From assembly GCA_011523485.1 (NCBI GenBank), contig WTGR01000713.1, positions 1 through 10,566 of the forward strand: DNA of 10,566 nucleotides, in the 5' to 3' direction. The stretch comes from Acidobacteriota bacterium. GTDB taxonomy: Bacteria; Acidobacteriota; Vicinamibacteria; Vicinamibacterales; UBA8438. Below the pieces are notes generated by a model. The model ran no database searches and was not told where the DNA came from. It saw only the letters and a list, made by a program, of their open reading frames with translations. A program made the translations under genes and the position numbers. Below are positions 1 to 6,322 of the stretch, piece by piece (position 1 is the stretch's first letter; each line of letters opens with the position of its first letter).

Positions 1-1391
1 CGGGGGAACTGGCCCTCGCGGCCGGAGGGCGGCTGGTGGCCGGCCTCCCGGATGTCGAGTTGGGAGACATCTCCATCGACAGCCGGCGTATCCGTCCGGG
101 CGACGTCTTCCTGGCGATTCGGGGCAACCGGCTGGACGGTCACGATTTCATCGCCGAGGCAGTCGGTAGAGGAGCGGCGGGCGTGATCGTCAGCGACGCG
201 ACGGCGGCGCCGGTCACCGGGGCGAGCGGGGTCGCCCCGGCGACCATCGTCGTGGAAGACACCACGCATGCGCTCCAGTCGATCGCGCGTGACGTCCGGC
301 GTCGTTCGGGCGCGAAAGTCGTGGCGATTACCGGAAGCGTGGGCAAGACGACGACCAAGGAGCTGACGGCGGCGTTCATCGGCACGCGCCACGACGTGCT
401 CCGCAACGAAGGCAACCTCAACAACCACATCGGCCTCCCGCTGTCGCTGCTGGCGCTCAGGCGCCGCCCCGAGGTGGCGGTGGTCGAGCTCGGCATGAAC
501 CATGCAGGCGAGATCCATACGCTGGTCGGCATCGCGGAGCCGAACGTCCGCGTCTGGACGAACGTGGCGGAGGTCCATGCCGAGTCGTTTCCTTCGATCG
601 AGGGGATCGCCGACGCCAAGGCGGAGATTCTCGACGGTGCGACCGCGCGTGACCACCTGGTCGTGAACGCCGGGGACACACTGGCCATGGAGCGGATCGG
701 CGGTTTTCCAGGCGGCGTGACCACCTTCGGAGTCGACACGCCGGCCGACGTTCGAGCCACGGACGTCGAAGATCGCGGAATCGACGGCATGCGGGCGGCG
801 GTCGAGACACCTGGCGGCGCCGGCCGCCTGAGCACGCGGCTGCTCGGAGCGGGTCAGGTGGCCAACGTGGTCGCCGCAATCGCGGTTGCCCTTCTGTTCC
901 AGGTCCCGGTGGAGGCGATGCTGCGGGAGGCGGCGGCTTTCGCACCCCCGCCACGCCGTGGCGAGGTGCTCCGCCTGACCCAGGGGGTGACGGTCGTCGA
1001 CGATTCCTACAACTCCAACCCGGCGGCGCTCGAGCAGGTGCTCCGGTCGCTGGGGAGCGACAGAGGGCACCGGCGCCGCGTCGCGGTTCTGGGCGAGATG
1101 CTCGAGCTCGGACCCCGCGCGCCGGTGCTGCATCGCACCTGCGGCAGACTGGCGGTAGAGGCCGGGTTCGACGTGCTCGTGGCCGTCGGCGGCGCCGGCG
1201 CCGAATCGCTGGCGGAAGGCGCCCGAGCGGCCGGTATGAGCGTCGGCCACGCCGTGACCTGTGGTACGAGCGACGAAGCAGCTTCGCTGACCGCCGCGCT
1301 CGTCCGGGCGGGCGATCTCGTTCTGGTCAAGGGTTCGCGGGGCGTCCGTGTCGATCGCGTCACCGACCGACTGAAGGCGGAGCATGCGTGA
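1..1391 (+). CDS. murF: UDP-MurNAc-tripeptide--D-alanyl-D-alanine ligase MurF, 5'-truncated by the window
   Basis: Cytoplasmic Mur ligase that uses ATP to add D-Ala-D-Ala to the UDP-MurNAc tripeptide, completing the pentapeptide. The frame is open from the first complete codon at base 3. The residues before the first possible start (GTG at 36) read GELALAAGGRL, which matches the usual MurF N-terminus, so GTG 36 is probably internal and the true start lies a few codons upstream of the window. Visible landmarks are the N-terminal SIDSRRIRPGDVFLAIRG block, the ATP loop GSVGKTTTKE (bases 333-362), NEGNLNNHIGLPLSLL, ELGMNHAGEI, DDSYNSNP (999-1022), LGEMLELG and the C-terminal VKGSRGVRVDRV. All three Mur ligase domains are present. 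In the central domain the usual HN of the G-x-HN-x-x-N segment reads GQ (LGAGQVANVVAA). The stop overlaps the mraY start (TGATG), so the two are probably translationally coupled. Identity is secure; only the start is missing. Confidence 0.97.
   Translation, partial: GELALAAGGRLVAGLPDVELGDISIDSRRIRPGDVFLAIRGNRLDGHDFIAEAVGRGAAGVIVSDATAAPVTGASGVAPATIVVEDTTHALQSIARDVRRRSGAKVVAITGSVGKTTTKELTAAFIGTRHDVLRNEGNLNNHIGLPLSLLALRRRPEVAVVELGMNHAGEIHTLVGIAEPNVRVWTNVAEVHAESFPSIEGIADAKAEILDGATARDHLVVNAGDTLAMERIGGFPGGVTTFGVDTPADVRATDVEDRGIDGMRAAVETPGGAGRLSTRLLGAGQVANVVAAIAVALLFQVPVEAMLREAAAFAPPPRRGEVLRLTQGVTVVDDSYNSNPAALEQVLRSLGSDRGHRRRVAVLGEMLELGPRAPVLHRTCGRLAVEAGFDVLVAVGGAGAESLAEGARAAGMSVGHAVTCGTSDEAASLTAALVRAGDLVLVKGSRGVRVDRVTDRLKAEHA
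1379..1382 (+). promoter_or_regulatory. Shine-Dalgarno for mraY, inside the murF 3' end
   Basis: GGAG lies 8 nt before the ATG at 1391 and 5 nt before the GTG at 1388. The spacing, and the usual MraY N-terminus starting MLY, favour ATG 1391. Because it lies in the last murF codons, ribosomes finishing murF would pass directly over it. Confidence 0.6.
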
Positions 1392-2476
1392 TGCTGTATC
1401 ACCTGCTCTATCCGCTGCACACGGACTTCAGCCTGCTGAACGTCGTCCAGTACATCACCTTCCGGACCGCGGCCGCGAGCCTGACGGCGTTCACGGTGAC
1501 GCTGGTGTTGGGCCCGGTCACGATCCGCCGGCTGCGAGCGCTCCAGATCGGTCAGATCATCCGGCACGACGGGCCGCCGACGCACAAGGACAAGGCGGGC
1601 ACGCCCACGATGGGAGGGCTGCTGCTCCTGGCGGGTGCGTTCGTGCCGACCCTGCTCTGGGCGGACCTGACCAACGTCTACGTGCAGATCGCCCTGTTGT
1701 CGACCGCCGCCTTCGGCGCCATCGGGTTCGCCGACGACTGGCTCAAGATCGCGCGCCGCTCGCACCGCGGCCTGTCGGTCCGGGGCAAGCTCATCGCCCA
1801 GAGCGCGGTCGCGACCGCGGTCGGTCTGTCGTTGCTGCAGTTGACGCACAGCGATCTCTACAGCAGCGAGATCATCTTCCCGTTCTTCAAGCAGTTCACG
1901 CCGGACATCGGCTGGCTGTACGTCCCGTTCGCGGTGCTGGTCCTGGTGTTCTCATCGAACGCCGTCAACCTGACGGACGGGCTGGACGGTCTCGCGATCA
2001 GCATCTTCACGGTGGCGGCCGGCGCGTTCACGGCCCTGACCTACGTCAGCGGCCATGCCGCCATCGCCGAATTTCTGCTGCTGGTGCGGTTTCCGCCGGC
2101 AGGCGAGCTCACGATCTTCTGCGGATCCCTCGTTGGCGCCGGGCTCGGGTTCCTTTGGTACAACTCGTATCCGGCGGACGTGTTCATGGGCGACGTCGGC
2201 TCGCTCGCGCTCGGCGGGGCGCTCGGGACCGTCGCGCTACTCATCAAGCAGGAGTTGCTGTTGCCCATCGTGGGTGCGGTGTTCGTCCTCGAAGCGTTGT
2301 CGGTGATCGTTCAGGTCGGGTCGTTCAAGCTGACCGGCCGGCGCGTGTTCAGGATGGCGCCCCTGCATCACCACTACGAGCAGATCGGGTGGAGCGAGCC
2401 CAAGATCATCTCCCGGTTCCTGATTGCCGCGGTGGTCTTCGCGCTGTTCAGCCTGACGACGTTGAAGCTGCGATGA
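1391..2476 (+). CDS. mraY: phospho-N-acetylmuramoyl-pentapeptide transferase MraY
   Basis: Integral membrane enzyme that transfers phospho-MurNAc-pentapeptide from UDP to undecaprenyl phosphate, forming lipid I at the inner face of the cytoplasmic membrane. The 361-residue length is typical (E. coli has 360). Family motifs appear in order: HKDKAGTPTMGG (65-76), the aspartate pair in FADDW (D115, D116), NAVNLTDGLDGLA (190-202), the catalytic-loop aspartate in FMGDVGSLALGG (D268) and the histidine cluster RMAPLHHHYE (321-330). Many hydrophobic segments separate these loops, consistent with about ten transmembrane helices. I chose ATG 1391 over GTG 1388, one codon upstream, because MLYHLLYPL is the usual beginning and the Shine-Dalgarno spacing is better. 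It overlaps the murF stop by 1 nt and the murD start by 4 nt (ATGA). It acts just before MurG. Confidence 0.98.
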   Translation: MLYHLLYPLHTDFSLLNVVQYITFRTAAASLTAFTVTLVLGPVTIRRLRALQIGQIIRHDGPPTHKDKAGTPTMGGLLLLAGAFVPTLLWADLTNVYVQIALLSTAAFGAIGFADDWLKIARRSHRGLSVRGKLIAQSAVATAVGLSLLQLTHSDLYSSEIIFPFFKQFTPDIGWLYVPFAVLVLVFSSNAVNLTDGLDGLAISIFTVAAGAFTALTYVSGHAAIAEFLLLVRFPPAGELTIFCGSLVGAGLGFLWYNSYPADVFMGDVGSLALGGALGTVALLIKQELLLPIVGAVFVLEALSVIVQVGSFKLTGRRVFRMAPLHHHYEQIGWSEPKIISRFLIAAVVFALFSLTTLKLR

Positions 2477-3855
2477 CGCATTTCTCGGTCGTGGACTCGC
2501 GTGTCGTCGTGGTCGGGGCCGGCCGTAGCGGGCTTGCCGCCGCCCGGCTGCTGGCCCGTCGCGGCGCCCGCGTCACGTTGAGCGAGGCCGGCCCGAGGAT
2601 TGCAGAGGCCGACAGCCTCGCGGGCGACGGCATCGTGCTGGAGAGCGGCGGACATCGAGACGCCACGCTGCGGGCCGCCGACCTGATCGTGCTGAGCCCC
2701 GGCGTTTCCCCGCGGGTGGCGGAGATTGCCGCGGCGCGTCGCCGGGGAGTCCCGGTCATCAGCGAAGTGGAGCTGGCGGCCCGTTGGCTTCGAGGGCGTC
2801 TGGTGGCGGTGACCGGAACGAAGGGGAAGTCGACCACCGCGGTTGTGACCGGTCGGATGCTGGAAGCCGGCGGACGCCGCGCGATCGTCGGGGGCAACAT
2901 CGGCGTGGCGCTCAGCAGCCAGGTCGAGAGCTCGACGCCGGACGTCGTCCACGTCGTCGAGGTCAGCAGCTTTCAGCTCGAGCTCACCGAAACGTTTCGT
3001 CCCTGGATAGCGGTGTGCCTGAACCTGTCGCCGGATCATCTGGACCGGCATGCGAGCTTCGAGGAGTACGCCGGCGCGAAGGCCCGGCTGTTCGCGAACC
3101 AGACGCCGGACGACGAGATGGTGATCAACGCCGACGACCCGCACGTGCTCCGGATTGCACGCTCCGGTCGGGCGCGGGCGCTCAGGTTCGCCGTGGAGAC
3201 GCGGCTGGCCGAGGGTGTGCAGGTCACCGCGGACGGCATCGCGCGTCGCTCGGCCGACGGGGACGAGTGCCTGGTGCCGATGTCCGCGGTCCGAGTCCCC
3301 GGGCGCCACCTGCTCAGCGATATCGCGGCGGCGGCGGCCGTCGGCACCCTGGTGGGGATCGACGCCGGCGCGATGGCGCGAGCCGTTGGTTCCTTCCGCG
3401 GCCTCGAGCACACCCTGGAGTTCGTGGGGGAGAGCGCGGGCGTCCGCTTCGTGAACGATTCGAAGGCAACCAACGTTGTCGCGGCGCGCGCCGCGATCGA
3501 GTGCTTCGGTCCGGGGTTGGTGGTGATCCTCGGCGGCCGGTTCAAGGGCGGGCGGTTCGAGGACCTGCGCCCCGCACTGGCGGCGCGGGGCGCCTCGGTG
3601 GTGGCCATCGGCGAGGCGCGACCCCGCGTGCGACGCGCGCTGGAGCCGGAGGTCGACGTGCTCGAGGCGGAGACGATGGATGAGGCGGTACGTCTGGCCG
3701 CGGCGCGCTCCCGCCCGAGCGGAGCCGTGCTGCTGGCGCCGGCTTGCGCCAGCCTCGACATGTATCGGGACTACGCCGCTCGAGGCGCGGCGTTCAGGGA
3801 TGCGGTGGCGGCGCTCGGGTCGCCGGTTTCGGAGAGCGACGGACGTGAGCAGTGA
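2473..3855 (+). CDS. murD: UDP-N-acetylmuramoyl-L-alanine--D-glutamate ligase MurD
   Basis: Cytoplasmic Mur ligase that adds D-glutamate to UDP-MurNAc-L-Ala using ATP. It has 460 residues, a little longer than the E. coli enzyme. Domain 1 is a Rossmann-like fold beginning VVVVGAGRSGLAAARLL (11-27). The ATP loop is VTGTKGKSTT (113-122), with Lys where Asn is common (GTNGKS/T). Further motifs are NLSPDHLDRH (184-193), the probable carbamylated Lys203 in GAKARLF, GLEHTLEFV (310-318), NDSKATN (328-334), ILGGRFKGG (352-360) and LLAPACASLDMYRDYAARG (420-438). The start is ATG 2473, four bases inside mraY (ATGA). No good Shine-Dalgarno precedes it, so it probably relies on coupling to mraY. The frame stays open upstream through mraY, but that part does not resemble any Mur protein. 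The last codons and the stop lie in the left arm of the palindromic element that follows, so the GREQ tail may be acquired sequence. Confidence 0.98.
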   Translation: MTHFSVVDSRVVVVGAGRSGLAAARLLARRGARVTLSEAGPRIAEADSLAGDGIVLESGGHRDATLRAADLIVLSPGVSPRVAEIAAARRRGVPVISEVELAARWLRGRLVAVTGTKGKSTTAVVTGRMLEAGGRRAIVGGNIGVALSSQVESSTPDVVHVVEVSSFQLELTETFRPWIAVCLNLSPDHLDRHASFEEYAGAKARLFANQTPDDEMVINADDPHVLRIARSGRARALRFAVETRLAEGVQVTADGIARRSADGDECLVPMSAVRVPGRHLLSDIAAAAAVGTLVGIDAGAMARAVGSFRGLEHTLEFVGESAGVRFVNDSKATNVVAARAAIECFGPGLVVILGGRFKGGRFEDLRPALAARGASVVAIGEARPRVRRALEPEVDVLEAETMDEAVRLAAARSRPSGAVLLAPACASLDMYRDYAARGAAFRDAVAALGSPVSESDGREQ

Positions 3856-3972
3856 GCAGTCATCAGTCGGTTTGCGCGGTGAAGAGCTGGCCGCTGGGAG
3901 CGCAGGCTATCCCTTGCCTGCGAGGCTGGTGTCTCCACCCGGGTCTGACTGATGACTGCTGACCGCTCACGT
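3843..3972. repeat. palindromic MITE/REP-like element between murD and ftsW
   Basis: Two arms, 3843-3868 and 3947-3972, are reverse complements at 24 of 26 positions (mismatches at pairs 3851/3964 and 3854/3961). Each arm is made of 7-nt units. The left reads GTGAGCA, GTGAGCA, GTCATCA, GTC; the right, reverse-complemented, reads GTGAGCG, GTCAGCA, GTCATCA, GTC. The common pattern is GTSAKCR. The 78-nt interior carries nested pairing: 3878-3885 with 3932-3939 (7 of 8) and a perfect 7-bp stem at 3901-3907/3916-3922. The whole element could therefore fold as one branched hairpin. I see no reading frame that looks real inside it and no target-site duplication. Such arms fit a small non-autonomous repeat family. 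That class is inferred, since only one copy is in view. A transcript hairpin that tunes readthrough into ftsW is the alternative. Confidence 0.7.
3901..3922. repeat. perfect inner hairpin at the tip of the palindromic element
   Basis: CGCAGGC (3901-3907) and GCCTGCG (3916-3922) are perfect inverted repeats around an 8-nt loop, TATCCCTT. The hairpin sits near the middle of the larger palindrome, as the tip of the nested fold. No T-tract follows, so it does not look like an intrinsic terminator. Confidence 0.6.
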
Positions 3973-4048
3973 GATCGCGTAACCCCTGTTTCGGGTCGAC
4001 CGGCCGCGAACTTTAGGCCTTGCGACACGACCATCGCAGGTGGCGAGT
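3973..4048 (+). other. leader between the palindromic element and ftsW; no gene
   Basis: This is the rest of the only sizeable intergenic gap. It contains an 8-bp palindrome, GGTCGACC, but no coding frame with support and no convincing -35/-10 pair by eye. The ftsW Shine-Dalgarno lies at its 3' end. An ftsW promoter could lie here or within the element, but the sequence does not show one clearly. Confidence 0.4.
4038..4043 (+). promoter_or_regulatory. Shine-Dalgarno deciding the ftsW start
   Basis: AGGTGG ends 5 nt before ATG 4049. It overlaps the alternative in-frame GTG at 4040, which has no comparable site upstream. This makes ATG 4049 the likelier start and shortens the protein by three residues. 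Confidence 0.6.
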
Positions 4049-5149
4049 ATGGCGCGGAAACTCAAACCCGACAAGTTGCTCTTCTTCGCCACGCTCGCGC
4101 TCCTGAGTGCGAGCGTCATCATGGTCTACAGCGCGTCGGCCCTGCTCGCCATGGATCGCTACGCGCGGCCGTACCACTTTCTGTTCCGGCAGGTGATGTG
4201 GGCCGTCATGGGGTTCGGACTGCTCTGGGGCGTCATGCGCGTCGACTACCGGCGGTTGAAGAAGCCGGCCGTCTTGTCGACGGCGGTCGGCGTCACGCTG
4301 CTGGCTCTCGTCGCCGTGTTGTTCGGCGACCCGATCAACGGAACCCGCCGCTGGTTCGGCATCGCGGGATTCGGCGTGCAGCCCTCGGAGCTCGCCAAGA
4401 TTGCCCTGATCATGTTTGCGGCGGCGCAACTCGAGCGGCGGATGGACCGGGTCAACGACGCCCTCTACGCGTTGCTGCCGATAGGCGGCCTCACGGCCTG
4501 CCTCGCCGCACTCATCCTGTTGCAGCCGGACTTCAGCACGGCGCTTACCGTCGTCGTGATCGTGGCGGCGATGGTCTTCGTCGCGGGGCTCAGCTACCGC
4601 TACGTGGTCGGAGCGGCGCTCGTGCTGGCGCCGGCCCTGTACCTCGTGCTGTCGAGCGCGCCGTATCGCATGAGGCGGTTGCTGGCGTTCCTCGATCCGT
4701 GGGCCGACCCGCTGGGAGACGGGTTTCAGGTCATTCAGTCGCAGATCGCGGTCGGCACCGGCGGCCTCGTGGGCCTGGGACTGATGCGCGGGTTGCAGAA
4801 GCTGCATTTCCTGCCCGAGCCGCATACGGACTTCATCTATGCCGTCATCGCCGAGGAAACGGGACTGCTTGGCGCAACGGTGATTCTGCTGTGCTTCGCG
4901 ATCATCACCTGGCGCGGTCTGCTCGTCGCCTGCCATGCGCCCGACCGGTTCGGTGCGTTCCTGGCGATCGGGCTCACGACGATGGTCGCCATGCAGGCAT
5001 TCATCAACATGAGCGTAGTGCTCGGACTGCTGCCGACGACCGGCATTCCGCTGCCGTTCGTCAGCGCCGGCGGGTCGTCGCTCCTGATCGGGCTGATCGG
5101 TATGGGAATCCTGCTGAACGTATCGCAGCATGCGGCGCTCAGACGTTGA
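4049..5149 (+). CDS. ftsW: septal peptidoglycan polymerase FtsW (SEDS family)
   Basis: Polytopic SEDS glycosyltransferase that polymerises lipid II at the division septum, normally together with a class B PBP (FtsI), which is not in this window. The protein is 366 residues with about ten hydrophobic segments and a very short cytoplasmic N-terminus (MARKLKPDK), so it is shorter than E. coli FtsW (414). Diagnostic segments are VYSAS (26-30), NGTRRWFGIAGFGVQPSELAK (97-117), LLAFLDPWADPLGDGFQ (211-227), FLPEPHTDFIYAVIAEETG (254-272) and GIPLPFVSAGGSS (332-344). Asp261 in HTDF corresponds to the catalytic aspartate known for RodA/FtsW. RodA is a close paralogue; the position between murD and murG argues for FtsW. 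An alternative start is GTG 4040. It is the first gene after the palindromic element and lies 8 nt before murG. Confidence 0.95.
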   Translation: MARKLKPDKLLFFATLALLSASVIMVYSASALLAMDRYARPYHFLFRQVMWAVMGFGLLWGVMRVDYRRLKKPAVLSTAVGVTLLALVAVLFGDPINGTRRWFGIAGFGVQPSELAKIALIMFAAAQLERRMDRVNDALYALLPIGGLTACLAALILLQPDFSTALTVVVIVAAMVFVAGLSYRYVVGAALVLAPALYLVLSSAPYRMRRLLAFLDPWADPLGDGFQVIQSQIAVGTGGLVGLGLMRGLQKLHFLPEPHTDFIYAVIAEETGLLGATVILLCFAIITWRGLLVACHAPDRFGAFLAIGLTTMVAMQAFINMSVVLGLLPTTGIPLPFVSAGGSSLLIGLIGMGILLNVSQHAALRR

Positions 5150-5157
5150 CCCTGGCG

Positions 5158-6315
5158 ATGGACGAGAGGCGGATCGCGAGACGTGGGGGCCGGGCCGCCC
5201 GAACGGGCGCGCCCCGGGTGATGTTCGCGGGAGGCGGCACCGGCGGCCATCTGTTTCCCGGCATCGCCGTGGCGCGTGCGCTCGTCCGGCGCCATCCGCA
5301 AGCGTACGTGGTGTTCGTCGGAACGGGCCGGGGCATCGAGGAGCGGGCTCTGCTGCGCGAGGGGTTCCCGTTCGAACCGATCCGCACGACGGGGCTCGTG
5401 GGCAAGTCGCCGCTCGCCGTCGCCCGGACCATCGGGATAGCGCCGCTCACGCTCTGCGACGCGGCGCGCGTGCTGCGCCGCGCCCGTCCGGATCTGGTCA
5501 TCGGACTCGGCGGCTACAGCGCCGGGCCGGTGGTGCTGCTCGCAGCGCTGGCGGGGCGATCGACCATGGTGATGGAGCAGAACGCGGTGCCGGGCATGAC
5601 CAATCGGATGCTCGCGCCTCTGGTGCGGGCGGCGGCCGTCTCGTTCGAGACGACCTCGTCCTGTTTCGGGGCGAAGGCGTTCCTGAGCGGCAACCCCGTG
5701 CGCGAGGGGTTCTTCGACGTTGCGCACGTCGAGCGGGCCGGGCGGACCGGTCCGTCGACGGTGCTCGTCCTCGGCGGATCGCAGGGGGCGCATGCCCTGA
5801 ACGTCGCGCTGGCCGGCGCCGCCCGCGTACTGGCCACGGCGCCCGGCGGCGTACGCATCATCCACCAGACGGGAGCGCACGATCTCGACCGCGTTCGCGC
5901 GGCCTACCGCGAGGCCGGTGTGAACGCCCGGGTGGCGGCCTTCTTCGAGATCATGCACGAGGAAATGCGCGCGGCCGATCTGGTGATCTGCCGCGCGGGA
6001 GCGACGACGCTGGCGGAGGTGGCGGCGGCCGGCCTGCCGGCGGTGGTCGTTCCGTTGCCGACGGCGGCCAACGACCACCAGCGCCGGAACGCGGCGGTGC
6101 TCGTTGCGGCCGGCGCCGCGGAGGTCATCGAAGAGGTCGATCTCGAACGGTGTCTTGCGCCCCGGATGATTGCTCTCGCGGGGGACCGGGAGCGCCGCGC
6201 GGCCATGTCCGCGGCGGCGGGGCGCCTGGCGAAGCGGGATGCGGCGGACAGGGTGCTGCAGCGGGCGGAGCAGCTCATGGGATGCGCCGGGGCGGTTGCC
6301 GGCGCGGAGAGATAG
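5158..6315 (+). CDS. murG: UDP-GlcNAc:undecaprenyl-PP-MurNAc-pentapeptide GlcNAc transferase MurG
   Basis: Peripheral membrane GT-B glycosyltransferase that adds GlcNAc to lipid I, giving lipid II. With the start at ATG 5158 it has 385 residues. The N-domain shows FAGGGTGGHLFPG (23-35), GLGGYSAGP (116-124) and EQNAVPGMTNR (140-150). The C-domain shows GNPVR (178-182), VLGGSQGAHALN (204-215), HQTG (236-239), CRAGATTLAE (278-287) and the UDP-GlcNAc-site segment PLPTAANDHQRRNA (300-313). The start is uncertain. ATG 5158 gives about 20 Arg-rich residues before the first strand, against roughly 10 in E. coli, and no good Shine-Dalgarno precedes it. GTG 5218 or ATG 5221 are in-frame alternatives giving a bare VMFAGGGTGG start, and TTG 5146 would overlap the ftsW stop. 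ATG 5158 is preferred for its close spacing to ftsW. The frame remains open upstream through ftsW but is meaningless there. Confidence 0.96.
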   Translation: MDERRIARRGGRAARTGAPRVMFAGGGTGGHLFPGIAVARALVRRHPQAYVVFVGTGRGIEERALLREGFPFEPIRTTGLVGKSPLAVARTIGIAPLTLCDAARVLRRARPDLVIGLGGYSAGPVVLLAALAGRSTMVMEQNAVPGMTNRMLAPLVRAAAVSFETTSSCFGAKAFLSGNPVREGFFDVAHVERAGRTGPSTVLVLGGSQGAHALNVALAGAARVLATAPGGVRIIHQTGAHDLDRVRAAYREAGVNARVAAFFEIMHEEMRAADLVICRAGATTLAEVAAAGLPAVVVPLPTAANDHQRRNAAVLVAAGAAEVIEEVDLERCLAPRMIALAGDRERRAAMSAAAGRLAKRDAADRVLQRAEQLMGCAGAVAGAER

Positions 6316-6318
6316 GGA
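6314..6318 (+). promoter_or_regulatory. probable Shine-Dalgarno for murC, overlapping the murG stop
   Basis: AGGGA begins within the murG stop codon (TAG 6313-6315) and ends 4 nt before GTG 6323. It is close and modest, but it is the only purine-rich site near the start that protein homology favours. Confidence 0.45.
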
Positions 6319-6322
6319 CCGT

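Noticed and set aside
1384..2472. The murD reading frame is open upstream through the whole of mraY, suggesting an 823-residue fusion protein.
   Set aside because: The upstream part is low-complexity Arg/Gly/Ala-rich sequence in another frame of mraY, which has all its motifs. MurD has its own ATG in an ATGA overlap.
3914..3945. A sigma-70-like promoter with TTGCCT as -35 box upstream of ftsW.
   Set aside because: Nothing resembling a -10 box lies 16-18 nt downstream; the region is CCACCCGG-like.
3843..3972. The palindrome as a rho-independent terminator for murD.
   Set aside because: The loop is long and no run of T follows the right arm (GTGATCGCGTAACC follows).
3952..5157. The murG frame is open upstream through ftsW, suggesting a 787-residue protein.
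   Set aside because: It is a shadow of ftsW in GC-rich DNA. The upstream residues match nothing recognisable, and MurG motifs begin just after 5158.
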